Assembly (NCBI GenBank): GCA_030062745.1 | Contig: CP099848.1 | Coordinates: 18,835,081-18,899,080, forward strand | Source of the DNA: Capitulum mitella | Lineage: Eukaryota; Arthropoda; Thecostraca; Pollicipedomorpha; Pollicipedidae | Direction: 5' to 3' | Length of the DNA stretch: 64,000 nt | In this document: positions 8,924 to 20,800 of the stretch, one piece after another | Numbering within the stretch: the first letter of the stretch is position 1 | Layout: each line of letters starts with the position of its first letter | Notes under the pieces: model-generated | The model's database searches: none | What the model was told of the DNA's origin: nothing | The model's input: only the letters and a program-made list of their open reading frames with translations | Translations under genes and position numbers: made by a program

Positions 8924-11147
8924 CGTCGACTGGGGACGGCCAGCGCCGGCGGCGACGGCGACGGCGACGGCGGCCTGAGGGGCGTCGGCAGTGATTGTGG
9001 CGGGTCACGTGGGCTCCGCCGTGCCTTCGGCGTCTTCCGGCCTTAGATGGCAGCGGTCGACGGGTAGGTCGCTGTGGCGTGCGTAGACGCAGTACGGTCG
9101 GACGGTCGGATACATTTTACAGGGAAGGCTGTAGGGTGGTAGTGGAGACGCGATGACGCATAACCGAGGCAGCTATAGTACGAGGTCTATGGTGTGTATA
9201 TCGCGTTGTGATTTTAGTGCAATTATATCGGCTTTGACTCCTATACACTCGTAGAATTGGTATGCATGATAGTTCTACCGACTATGCAAAAACTGAAGGG
9301 TAGTATTGGCGTTATGTAGGGGATGTTTATGCTGTTAGCCGGCGTGCGTACCGAATTATGACTGTGGTCGTGGCCGCTGGCGGCCTGCTATTGCTCGATG
9401 TCGAGGCCAGTGAACACCGTCCCTTTCTCTCAGACGATCTGCTGTGAGTTCTGCGGGCGTCCGCTCATCCCCAGATTCACGAGGAGCCCACCTCGGATCG
9501 TCGTCATTGGTGTGCTCAGCGTGCTTCCCTTTCGAGTCGGCGGATGACGTTTGAAGCGCCGGTAGCCAACTGGATGCTGTGACGAGCCGGCTGACGCAGC
9601 CTTTCCTGGGACACCTACACGAGGGTGACGGTTGAAACGTTCGACTTCCAACGGTACCTGATTAGAACGTGGTGCTCTTATCTAGCCAGTGGTCCGCGTC
9701 CTGGCCGAGCTCCGCCCGATTCAGCGGACGTTTCCGTGTACCGGTGAACCCGTGGTAACGTTTGTATTCTCGGGACTTGGTAGGTTTGTCTAGTCGGTAG
9801 TCTGATTGTTACAGCAGGCGCCTGCGATTTCTGGGATTCCTGCACCCTGGGGAACCGCGTAAGTCTCCGGTGTGGGTCAGTTATGACCCTCTCCACCTGA
9901 CAGTCGTATATCAATCGTATTAGTGTTTGTATACCCCGCTTCGCTGAGTTACGTAAGCCAAAGGAATGAAGGAAGTGAGCCTTTGAGTTTTGGAGACTGC
10001 TGGTATTATCGGCCCTCCATTGCATTACCTCTGTCTTGCAGAAGAAGCCCTTTCCTTTTCGGGTCCTTTCTTTGTCTGTTCTGATTCTGTGTATTTAATT
10101 TCTTTGGTATGGGATGGAATGAAATGGTGGATACTCTGCCGGATACCTTTACCAATATATCGCCTGCAATAAGATGTGTTTTTGTTGTGCACAGTTCACA
10201 CACCGTCAGTTGTTGTTTATTGGTGTTTTCGGGCGCGCCGACTATCACACACCGTCAGATGTAAAAGTAAACGGCAATGCTTCCTTTCCTTCACAACCAG
10301 GGTTCGTCACTACCACTTCATTTTCATCTAATTCTACCAGTTGAAAGATACAGACTGGTCCGGTTTGAGCCCTGTCTAACCACGGCTGATGCGCGCTGTC
10401 GAACCACAGCCGTGTCTGACGAAAACGGCCAAAGGAGTGGACCAAAAAATCTAGTTTTCGGATCAAGACCTCAGTTGAAATAACGATTCCCAGACGACGA
10501 CGACAGACGCAGAGTGAGTCGGTCACGAATGCCATACCGCTTATACCAAACAAATCTTACCACCTGCAGGACCTTGTGGCCGGGTCTGGGCCTCCTGTCC
10601 ATGATGGAACCAGTTTTAAATGGGGGAAAACTGGCTTTCTCCACGGTCACCACTGTTCAGTTTTCGTTCAGTTTCGTGTTCGCCTTCGGTCTGGCGTATT
10701 CACTCCGACCCATGGAAGTTGACGGCTAATTTAGAATCAGTCGTACCGCACTATTTGCTGTGAAATAGAGCCTAGTGTAATCTCTATGTGCTTAAAGATA
10801 TAGTTATGCATAGCTCAATCTGAATTCAGCGAAATTCAGCTCTCGCGATGCAGGGTGTTCGAAGACAAAGGCATTGGGCTAATAATACAAATCTGTCTTT
10901 CGTATCATTGTTTTTCAATTCCGTCAGACAGCACGGCGAATTTAATTGAAAGGAGGCAACAAAGCAATGGGGAAAGCAAGAAAGTGACAGAGAAACGGAA
11001 AATAAAACGAAATAGGACGTAGGACCGCTTCAGGGTTAGCCACTCTCGACATGGCTTCGCCGACTCCATGTAGGCACCGCTTTACCCACAGCCCTGTCTG
11101 GCCGTTCTGTGGGAGAGCTCATACGTGCGATGGCCGGCCGGCCAGCC
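8924..11147. other. Intergenic region between convergent FBXL and LRRC34-like genes
   Basis: Should hold the 3' UTRs of both genes. Immediately after the FBXL stop is a short GCGACG/GGCGAC microsatellite (8945-8975). No AATAAA lies close behind the FBXL stop on the plus strand; the first clear one is at 11001-11006. On the minus strand ATTAAA (10941-10946) is about 200 bp past the LRRC34-like stop and could be its poly(A) signal. No further gene is seen. Confidence 0.55.
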
Positions 11148-12416
11148 TCAGACCGGGAAGCCGATGCGGACCTTGTCGTTGCTGCGGTCGCCGTACCTGG
11201 TGACGTTGTAGTAACGCTGCCGGTCCGTCTGGCCGAGCTCGGCCAAGTGCGGCACGTAGTCCACCACGTACGGCCGCACGTCCACACGCGCCTCGTCCAC
11301 CACGCCCGTCTTCCACAGCACGTCCACCTCGGCCGGCACGCGCAGGCACCACGGGTTGCCCCAGAAGTGCAGCCGCCGCAGCCGGTCGTACTTGAGCTCG
11401 TTGAGCAGCGCCAGCAGGCCGTCCGAACGGATGTCGTTGGCGCGCACGTGCAGCTCGTCGCGCGCGCCGTGCTCGGCCAGCCCCTGCGCCAGCCAGACGG
11501 CACCCTCCGTCTGGATGCGGTTGTGGCAGAGCCGGATGGCGCGCAGGCAGTCGTTCTCGGCGAGCGCGGCGACCAGGTGGCGCGCGGAGTCGCGGTGCAG
11601 CTGGTTGGCGGTCAGGTCCAGCTCGGCGAGGGTCCGGTTGCCGGCCAGGCCGTCGCAGACGAGGCGCATCTGGTCGTCGGTGAGGCCGAACTTGCGCACG
11701 TTCAGCTGACGGAGGGCGCCGTTCTCGCGCAGCGCGCGCCCCAGCTGGGCGGCCGCGTCGTCGCACCCGTCGGCCAGCAGCGGCCGGTCAAGCACCAGTC
11801 GGCGCAGCGAGCCGTTCGCGCGCAGCGCAGTCAGCAGCGCAGTCAGGCTGGCCACCGTCTGGCCGGTCTGGCCGAGGTCGAGCTCCTGCAGTGCGCAGCG
11901 CGGCTGACCCAGCAGCCAGGCCAGCTGGCGGCCGCCCTCGGCGCCCAGTGGGTTGCCGTTGAGCCGGAGCTCTGTGAGCCGGGCGCCGGCGGCCAGCGCG
12001 CCGCTCAGCTGCAGCGCCGCCGCCGGCCCCAGCTCGTTGTTCATCAGGTTGAGCCGGCGCACGGCCCAGCCGTCGCGCAGGCTCTGCGCCAGCGCCTTGG
12101 CGCCGTTGTCGCCGATTCGGTTGTAGCTGAGGTCGACGCCGGTGATGTCGCGCCGCGTCGCCAGCTGGCGCGCCAGCGACGCCGCCTCACGGTCGAAGTA
12201 GCAGCCGCGACGGGGCTGCGACAGCTCGTTGCCGCAGAGGCGGATTGACGTCTCTCCCGTCTCCGGGTCCGTCTGGCAGAAGAGCCGCAGGCTGAGGATG
12301 TCCAGCAGAGGGTCCGAGTAGTTGGGCTTGACGTTGTAGGGCTGCTCGTCCTCGGAACTCTCGTACTCGCCGGACGACTGCGAGCCGGGCCGCGGGCGCT
12401 CCACGGACCGGAACAT
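11148..12416 (-). CDS. LRRC34-like leucine-rich repeat protein, intronless
   Basis: A single 422-residue open frame from the ATG at 12416 (context GCAGCCATGT) to the stop at 11148. An in-frame GTG 30 bases upstream is less likely as a start. An acidic N-terminus with SSGEYESSEDEQ leads into an RNase-inhibitor-type LRR series: ITGVDLSYNRIGDNGAKAL, VRRLNLMNNELG, LTELRLNGNPLGAEG, LAELDLTANQLH, LRAIRLCHNRIQTEG. The C-terminus (LRRLHFWGNPW..., then DVRPYVVDYVPHLAEL and RYYNVTRYGD) resembles my recollection of the LRRC34 C-terminus, which is the basis for the name. LRRC34 is linked to ribosome biogenesis and pluripotency in mammals (family knowledge); the role here is unknown. It lies 1.6 kb downstream of the SRCIN1-like stop on the same strand. 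Strong GC3 produces long antisense open frames over it. Confidence 0.78.
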   Translation of the reverse strand: MFRSVERPRPGSQSSGEYESSEDEQPYNVKPNYSDPLLDILSLRLFCQTDPETGETSIRLCGNELSQPRRGCYFDREAASLARQLATRRDITGVDLSYNRIGDNGAKALAQSLRDGWAVRRLNLMNNELGPAAALQLSGALAAGARLTELRLNGNPLGAEGGRQLAWLLGQPRCALQELDLGQTGQTVASLTALLTALRANGSLRRLVLDRPLLADGCDDAAAQLGRALRENGALRQLNVRKFGLTDDQMRLVCDGLAGNRTLAELDLTANQLHRDSARHLVAALAENDCLRAIRLCHNRIQTEGAVWLAQGLAEHGARDELHVRANDIRSDGLLALLNELKYDRLRRLHFWGNPWCLRVPAEVDVLWKTGVVDEARVDVRPYVVDYVPHLAELGQTDRQRYYNVTRYGDRSNDKVRIGFPV

Positions 12417-12867
12417 GGCTGCCGCTCGGCAGACGGCTGAGAACACGCCTCTCGTCCCCCGTTGGCCACGCAGGGCCGATTGAATTCAGACGGTGTGCAT
12501 GGTGACCGCGTGAAGGGATAAAATGGTCGAGGTGTTTATCTGTGTTGTAAGTTTTGTTATACTCATTCAAGTTATGGTTGAAATCTTAGCTGGTCCGGAG
12601 ACTTTGATTGGTCGGATTGTATATTGGATTATCCAAGATCCTATCATTGAAAATCACGTGTAGAAAACCGTACAGCGCCGCCATTTTCAATGTCTGATAT
12701 TGTGTGACGCCGCTCGGGAAGCTGGAATGCCGGACACTAGCACAGTCCTGGTTACTCCAGCATGCCTTAAGGCATACCCTTGATTTATCACTGAATTGAT
12801 CTTTACTGGTGTACTGATAACCGATCCACTCCAAATACATCGAAAAGCGCTGTTCTTCGGAAGCAGG
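12417..12867 (-). other. Intergenic / promoter side of the LRRC34-like gene
   Basis: AT-rich after about 12480, and lies between the LRRC34-like start and the likely 3' end of the SRCIN1-like gene. No TATA box or repeat was recognised. The LRRC34-like promoter should lie here unless it is co-transcribed from upstream. Confidence 0.4.
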
Positions 12868-12873
12868 TTTATT
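12868..12873 (-). terminator. Candidate poly(A) signal of the SRCIN1-like gene
   Basis: TTTATT on the plus strand reads AATAAA on the minus strand, about 1.1 kb after the stop at 14014 and before the LRRC34-like start. It is the only canonical hexamer noticed in that interval. Confidence 0.45.
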
Positions 12874-14013
12874 GCGCCTCATAGAAACTTCCGTTGGCTC
12901 CCCAACCCGACAATCGCCACCACAGAACGCAACCACACGTCACGCGGAGCAAACAGGGCCACGCTCGCACAGGTCCACCTCGTCATCACGAGACGGCCGC
13001 GGCTCGGTCCGGCGAGGCCCTGCACAGGTCGGCAGCGCCGCAGCGATCGATGTATAATCTGGCGAGCCGGCAGTCATCACAGGAGACCTCGATCTCGCGG
13101 GACGCAGAGGGCTCGCCGACACGGTCCCATACGTGAGCAGCAAGGCGGGCGGCCGGGGCCGGTGGCAGGGCGCTAGACTAGGGGTGCCGGGGAGAGCTGA
13201 GCAGAGAAGCGGACGTTGGCACTGGTTAGGAAAGCTGCGACGACTTACGTTAGCGGGCCTTCGCCCGTTGCTACCAATCAGCTGGTCACGATGAACGGTC
13301 ACGATTGCGTCAGCTACCTACGAAGAGCAAACCTCACGCACACGGCACCCGACCAGGTCGTCCGTGACTCTCTGAAGGCCGACCTTGCGGTGCAAAGTCC
13401 CCCGGAGTCCATTGACCTGACGCTCCAAATGCATGCGCGCCGGCCGCACCAAAGTGTATGGATGCCTGCGCGTACCCGACCGCCGGTCTGCCGATCCCTC
13501 TGAACGACTGACTGAGTTTTAGCATTTCCGGGCAAAGCACAAGGTGTCACGCGACCCACGCGCCTCAGATATGGCACAGACAATCTTTGAGCAATGGGCC
13601 CGACTGGCCGCCCCCTTCTGCCCCGACAGTCACATGAGGTCGGCGTGACGGCCCGACAGTCATGCGTGGTCAGTCGCCGCGGAACGTGGGCCGACAGCTG
13701 ACCGTGGTCCCGCCGACCGCCCGCTCTACAGTCAACTACAAAACATGGGTACCGCGGCCTCACCCGCCGTTTGAAGCTTCTCAGATTCACTCTCACCGAG
13801 AACGTGCAGCTGCCGCCGCACGGCAGCAGCGTCCATCGCCTTCGGCAATGCGCGCGCGGCACCGGCACCGCCGAACAGTCAACAGCACGGCAAGTGCGGC
13901 GCGTCGAGCGGCCGCCTTGGTACCCCGCCGCCTGGCGACGGGTGACAGGCCGCCGCAGCACGGCGCCGCTGCAGCGGGCCGGCGCGGTCGGAGGCGGGCC
14001 CGGCCGGCCGCCT
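12874..14013 (-). other. Probable 3' UTR of the SRCIN1-like gene
   Basis: Follows the stop codon at 14014-14016. The GC-rich part (12900-13950) holds open frames on both strands without conserved motifs. I regard it as untranslated and cannot exclude small exons. Confidence 0.45.
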
Positions 14014-14803
14014 TCAGACGTCCTGCTGTCCGGGCGCCGCGGCCAGGTCCGAGAGCGAGCCGGAGGTGACCGGCACCAGCGCCAGGCCGCCCATCTTCGC
14101 CGCCAGGTCGCCCTCGCTGCCCGTCTTCTTGAGGTCTGCCGGCGGCCGCGACGCGGCGCTCATCGCCTGCAGGCGCGCGTACTGCTGCTGCAGCGCGTGC
14201 TGCTTGCGGCGCAGCTCGGTCTCGCGCCGCTCGAGCGCCTCCTGGCGGGAACGCGACAGCACGCCGTCGCGGTCGGCCGCGGCGGCCGCCGCCCGCTGCA
14301 GGCCCTCCTGCGAGTTGACGCTCTCGCTGCTGCTCGAGTTGGACGACGCGGCGTCGCGGCGCAGGTTCTCGTCGCTCAGCGCCAGCGTCGACGCCATGGC
14401 GGCCGCGCCCGGCTCCGAGTTGGTGCGCGCGAGCGGCCGCCGCCCGCCGACGGCGCCGTCCGCCGCGCCGCCGCCGCCGGCGCCCGGCGGCAGCGACAGC
14501 TTGGCACGTCTGGGCGGCCGAGTAGTGCGGGCTCAGCGGCGAGCTCGGCGAGATCAGCGGCGACTTGGAGGAGGTGCGCGGCGGCGGCGGGGGCGGCGGT
14601 GGCCGGCCGGCCGGCTCCTCCGGCGTCGGCGAGAGCCGCGGCGCGCCGAGCGGGGCGACACGCGCCGCCGGCCGCCCGGCCGGTCGCCGCTCCGGGCTGA
14701 ACGTCTGCAGCTCGCTCAGAAGGGCGTCGAGCGGGTTTCCGGCGGCGGCCTCCCCGGCGGCGGCGGCAGGCTGATCGCCCGCGGCGGCGGCGCCGGGCGC
14801 CGG
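14014..14803 (-). CDS. SRCIN1-like terminal exon, with an internal frame change
   Basis: Acceptor GTGTTCCAG^CCG, phase 0, stop TGA at 14014-14016. The first part gives PLDALLSELQTFSPE, a run of eight prolines and TSSKSPLISPSSPLSPHY. The second part, read in the next frame, gives RRAKLSLPPGAGGGGAA, LARTNSEPGAAAMAS, SSSSESVNSQEGL, a helical EALERRETELRRKQHAL segment and LKKTGSEGDLAAKMGGLAL. Both halves look like one C-terminus, but the frames differ by one base between about 14565 and 14510. Either a one-base indel or a 55-nt intron (14564-14510, weak donor CAA^GTCGCC, acceptor CGCCCAG^A) would reconcile them. A plus-strand open frame over it is a shadow. Confidence 0.85.
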
Positions 14804-17800
14804 CTGGAACACGGCGACCGTCACGGGCGGATCACGGCCGACTCACGGCCCACTGAACACGACCGACGGAGCGAAGACAGGACAGGGACGGCTGATCACA
14901 AGCTAGAGGCTGGTCACGGCCGACTCACGGTGAACTATGCACAACTAACGGAAAGGAGGCAGGACAGGGCCCGCTGAATTTGGACAGCGCAGGGCGGTCA
15001 CCGATTAAACACGATCGTCATTGTCTGAACAGGGATAAACACACGGGATGGACACAAAAGGCATCACTCGCTAGACACTGTAGCAGTGATGGCCGAGAAT
15101 GGCTGAAATCTTCCACTGATTCGATCCAGGATTCTGGGTGTTGTAAAAACTGTTTGGAGGCATGTTAAACGCAGGCTGAACATCACTGTGCGCAGCTGAC
15201 GTGGCAGATATTCGGGACAGGCTGGAACTTCCTGTGATCGCAGACTGACCACAGCTGAACTGGCTGACTACTGAGGACGACTCTGACTCACTGACCTATA
15301 CTCCCGATATGAGTGACCTGCGGCCGTTCGGCAAGCCGACGTCATCTCAGTAACAATCACGCCTTCCAGGGATGAAATTTCAATATATTTTGGATCTGCA
15401 CCTGCTTCCCCACAAGGTTGCAGATATTTAACACTAGTCATTTGGGTTCTATGGGTCCTACGGGCATGAACTAGGAAGAATAGATTTCAAACCCTCATAT
15501 ACCCTCTTTGCATATACGCTTTCGTTTGAACTGACCACGAGACACACCAGGTGGCTTAAACTGACGTATTCGTAATTGATTGGGGAGCATAGTGAAAGTA
15601 TTTTAAATGGTAGGCTACCAATGGTGTCGCCTCAGTCTCCAATCGAACTCAAATATCTCGAAATATATCGATTTTGCGCAACATCGCAACTTGCATTGGT
15701 CTACCCGATACATCAAACAGCAGAAGTTAGGTGAATTGTGGCAATATTATTGCAAAGTCGAAACTACCAAGATCCGTTCTTTCCACTGGTGTTAAATTTC
15801 CAAGCAATTTCACTCTCCTCGCCATCGGAATTATAGCGTAAAACAAAGGACCTGAAAACCGAAAATGGCCAGCCTTGAGCGCATGCCGCGAACACCCCGT
15901 ATGGCGGACGAGGTCGGCCCTAAGGAATGATAAGCAGTCTGTACCTTGTGACGGGGGCTACATAATCGCCGAGCCGTCGTAACTGAGGTTTGAATTTAGT
16001 CGTACCCTCTTCGGTAAAGCTTGCAAAACGGCCTTTTTAGTATTGCGGTGGCTAGCACGCGTCACGTGGTGGTTCCCGCGTGCGGTGGTTTGCACGGTGC
16101 TCTTCTTCAATCGATTTTGTGTCGAACGGACCTAATTTCATCTGAGTGCGACCCACGGTACCCACATCACGGTACCCACGAGATGGGCGCCGGTAAGGAT
16201 GCCGCGTAGGCGGTTGGTGATGGTCTCGAGCTTACTTGAAAATGGGCGAAATCGCCTCCTCATCGGTTCACGTGGCGTCGCATGGCCGGGACGGCCGATA
16301 CACACCTGATTAGGGTTTGGCATCATCAGAACGGTAAACGAACGGACTTTCCGTTGGCACCGATTTCGTGTCAGATAATGGCGCCTTTGCCTCTGAACAC
16401 AGTGTAAACTTTTTGAGCGCGCCGCGGACACCCTGTCCGGCGGGTGAGGTCGACTCCGCTAAATGATTTATTGCCGATACCTTGTTGTGGTTGGAGGTCG
16501 TGTCCTCGGGTCCGGATCTTTAACGGTTTCCGATATCATGGCCCGATTTTGAAACCTTGCGAAACAGACATTTTTCGTTTTCCCGCGGCCAGCAGGCACC
16601 ACGTGCCGGTCCAGGCTTGGCCTCTTCCATGCGATGCAATGCTCCAATCGATGCTTTGTCAAACGCATCAAGTTTTGTCAGTGCAACTCGCAGTTTGCGT
16701 GGTCGAACGCCCAGAAGCGGTGCGTGAATTTTTTTTCCGAAAATGTGTCGAATTTTGCCAAAATACTCGAAACTCCATGAGGGGATCGAGCGCGTGCCGC
16801 GCGTTGTCCTACCGTTTCCGAAACGCAAAAATCTAATATAATGCATTCTACCAGTAAACCCCTGAGACCGCTAACTTTAAGCCACATGTAATCGCTAATC
16901 TCGCGACACCAGGCCGTGAAAACCAAACTTTGATGGGGACAGACAGAACGAGATCGGCGAAATACCCAAATTTTGTTTTCATCTTACCCATAGTTCGACT
17001 GGCCGAAATTCTCCTCCCCCAGTGATTTGCCTTTAAAATAGGCCCTGGGCTCAATCTGTCATCTATGGCCACAGCAAACCTTTAGCCTCATTCTGGGACT
17101 TAAGAACGACTGAAGTGCAAGTGTTATGTCTGACGAAATCGACCTGTCGTTCTTCTTCCAGAATATCACCCAACAGCAGAGCAGTGTACACTGTGAAACT
17201 GCTACACGAAAAACCGAGATGATGCTGAAAAGCGCATTTCCGTTCCAGTATAGGAAAAGCTCTTGCATTTAGATGCCGCTAAGGCGATGCTAGGAAAAGC
17301 TTTATGCGTTTATCTGAGTTAATGTTTCACGGTAAAATGGCACTTTAAGGATGATACCCTTAGGATTAAAAGAAAAACACACTCATGAGAAAACCCGCTT
17401 GCAAATTGTCCGGAGCACGAGGACATAGAAACAGACTACCGCCGAAAATAAAAGAGGAATGGGAAGGCTCATGGCGTAAATGAAAGAGGAAACAAAACAA
17501 TGTAAACTGCGCGAAGGTGCGAATTATCGTAAACTGAAGCAGAAAACAAAGATGACAAACTTTCATCAGCTGCCTGTTTATCTGAAGCTCTTCGCTTCAA
17601 TTTTAACCGCTTGTTTAACTGCAGACATGAAGGTTTGGGTTTAGACGAATAAAATCGGGTTAAATCGCTTCCAAATAAGTCGAGAGAACATTAAGCGAGC
17701 CTGTAAGACAACCTTCACAGAAGCGCAGCGAAAGAAAGTGAAAGCTGAGACCGAGGACAGTCTACTGGCGCCGTCGGCGGACTAAAGTGTCCTGAGCTAA

Positions 17801-20800
17801 CTCGGCAGGGATCACCGGCGGAGCTCGGGCGAAGGGCAGCACCGGAACCAGAGCAGAGCCAAGGCGGCAACCGGCCTGGACGGCCCAGGCGGCCGGGAAC
17901 AGCTCTCGAGCCTCGCCGACCGCTGACGCCGAGACGAGACTCGGTCGGCTCGCCGGCTGGCGACTCGCATGCGCTCGGTCTACGCTCAAGGGCCGGGGGA
18001 GGGACAGCTCATGACACGGCTATGGACCGGAGCGCCGGGGCGCCCGGCTACTGCAGGCAAAGCGACACGGAGAGCGGATCAGTGAGATTTACTCGCTGCC
18101 GGTGACTTTCTCCTTGAACAGAGAGCTCTGTCGCCACTGTTGCTTCAGCCGCTACAATACGAAAGGGCTTTCGTTAACTATTGGCAAAAATCGCACACCA
18201 CGTGATTGTCAAAAGACGACTGGGCGACCACCATGTATATGTACATGTATGACGTGCTAGGCCGACATCTAGAGACAGCCATCGTTCAGGAAGCAAGCGC
18301 AGATAAGAGAACAGCAAAGGTGGGTGGAATTGGCGACAGTATGTTGGGAAACGAGCATTCAGTCATAAAGCAGAATCGAAGTATATTACAGCGACGTCTA
18401 AACGGAAAACCGAAGCTATTATTAATCTTACAACACTAAGCAATAAGGGAATGTCGTTTCAGCTATGGGGTCTAACCATGCAGGAGCACGGAGGCCTATC
18501 AAAGTAGCTACATAGTCTAAGTTCCATGGTATATATTTCGACATTTCTGAAAGTAGTGGAGGAAACATGCTGTCAAATACAGGAATAACGAAAGAAAGCA
18601 CCGTGAACGATAAAGATAAGACCAAAAAGATCAGATGAGTGATTTCCCATTATGTATCTCTCGAGCAAGACAAAATATATGGAATGGTAGTCTCCGAAGG
18701 CTTTCTCTAATTCGGCCATGCCTTCCATGGACTTAAAGACGAATAAAACGAAAAACGTACCCAATAGTCAGATTTAATATGGTTGACTAAAAGTAGAAAT
18801 AGCAACACAAGCGCAAAGAAAATATGAATTGCATATTATGCTTTTGGGAGGACGAGCAGCAGAGAGATAAGCAAACAGCAGGAGGGTAGAAGCTTGTGAC
18901 GTGTAGACATGGTACGCGATTGACACGTATAAATCGCACAGACGTCATTACAACATTGACATGTACGACGCGAGGCACCTCAACGTGACCAGTGAAATTG
19001 CAGTAACGTCCTACGGAAAAGTCAAGCCGATTCAAACCACCAAAAACCAATTCGAAAAAGTCGCACTCCATCCACGCCACAAGTGAATGGTAAATGAAAC
19101 CAGTTGACCGCATGACAAAAGCCAGTGCAGTCACTTCTATACCAATCCAAATAAAAACTCTCAAATTATGGCCGTTTCGCGAGGCCATACCACTTCGATC
19201 ATGAAGCAGCAGAAATCTCGGATCAATAGCGGTCTCACCTTGGACGCGGTGTCGGCCTGTTTGTGGGCAGCTGACGCGGCCTCGTCCGGCTCCGGAACAC
19301 GCTGCTCCTGCACAGACGCCAGCCTGAAAGACGCAGAAAGGCGTGCGAAAACCGGCCACCAGTCGGCTCTTCCGAGCAGGTTGTCTCGGTACTGATGCCG
19401 CCTGTATCGTCATGGCACGGATGGCGTCATCGCTCAAAACCATACCATTTGAACTGCAGCGAAGTACCTGAAAATGGTACATGCGTGAAGGACAACAGAT
19501 GGCTTCAATGAGAAGAACTTCCAGTATGAGGTTGGCAGACATCATAACGCAGGGCATGCTGTCTTGTTTTGTTCCAGCTGTTCCAAATTGTTCCAAACAC
19601 AATTTTCCAAGGAAGAAAGAAGTGAAATGGAAGTGGAGAAATGAATTCCTTGCAGAAAAGTGGGAAATTTCCCTGATATTAATCATTGTGATTTACGCCA
19701 TATATCATTATCACGTACCATATACATATATTCATGTACCATATACATCACGATATTATATCGAATTACCACATACCAATATCGTCATTAGCAGTGGACA
19801 ACATCAAGGCTGTCATTGTTCCATGACTGAGTTTTTTCTGTCCTTTGCTCAAGCACTGCCATGGATTCTTGAAGCAGTTTAGAAATCATGGGAAGTGACG
19901 GAATCCAGTCACATGAACAACGAGGGATACAGCTTGTCTTCGCATTAAATGATGTGGGGTTTAAACCAAACAAATGCAATGCAGAAGTAGGGGGATTTAG
20001 TGGGGGGGGGGGGCGTATAGAGAATGAGCTTTAGTCTTGCCTGGAAGCGGCAAATCCCCCACCAACACCACTGGTCCTCAGTTACAAGGGAGCGGCCAAG
20101 GGGGAAAGGGAACCCGGGATTCAGGGATTCGCCATAGCGGATGATGAAAGTACTGGGACTTCCCCGCAACAAAAATGCTGGTTGCGCGCCTGTTCAGTTA
20201 CATGACATGCTCTGTAATTGCCTTCGCGTGTAAAGCAATGATTGCCGCTTTTTGCTCCACGTATCTTTTCCTGCGTCAGATCAGGATCCCTCTCATGAGG
20301 CCAGACCCAAAAGCAAGTGAATATGGTTATGGCAATCACATGACGCTTGTCTGTAAGCCTCGTAACTGAAGAACTGCGTATTCAAGTTTGTATACCTTTT
20401 GAGCGTAACAAGTGTCCCAGAAAGTTTCTTTATCCGCTGCAGAACGTTCTCCAATCGTCGTGGTTCCTCGCCAATAAACCTGTGAACAGAAACGTTGTTT
20501 TCTTACGGCCAGGCACTCCCAAACTTAAGCAAAATATTCCCTCGAACTGCGAACGGAAACCGAATGCTCCTGATGTTTTCATTTTGGACGTCAAAAGGTA
20601 ATACTGACGCTAACACATTCATTCTTGACAACGAAAACTATTGCAACGCGTAATCCGCCGATGAGCTGAAATCTTTAAATGATGTAGAAATGTAGAAACA
20701 GATGAGGTTCCTCTCTCCGTTTCTAGCGGTATCCCTATATTGTACGTATCTCTAAACAAATCGATATCGCTGCGGCCCGGCGAATTTCCCAGCCCGTCCC

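Larger units (their letters stand above)
14804..19238 (-). other. SRCIN1-like last intron (4.4 kb)
   Basis: Phase 0 on both sides. It holds the diverged ~0.5-kb repeat copies at 15860-17050 and a GC- and CpG-rich block at 17760-18080. The rest is AT-rich without recognisable features. A small exon could be hidden in the GC-rich block, but the open frame there matches nothing I know. Confidence 0.55.

Noticed and set aside
11109-12248. 379-codon plus-strand open frame
   Set aside because: Antisense shadow of the LRRC34-like gene, caused by GC-saturated third positions; low-complexity Val/Gln/Ala composition with no domain.
12444-12446. LRRC34-like start 30 bases upstream of the chosen ATG
   Set aside because: The codon is GTG, unlikely as a eukaryotic start; the ATG at 12416 has a good context.
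13771-14977. Plus-strand open frames of about 300 codons
   Set aside because: Antisense shadows of the SRCIN1-like terminal exon; Arg/Ala-rich with no motifs.
17762-17989. Minus-strand frame as a SRCIN1-like exon
   Set aside because: No conserved motif and no acceptor of matching quality; listed as a CpG-rich block only.
18787-19686. 299-codon minus-strand frame
   Set aside because: Crosses the 19323-19239 exon in a different frame; AT-rich with no domain.
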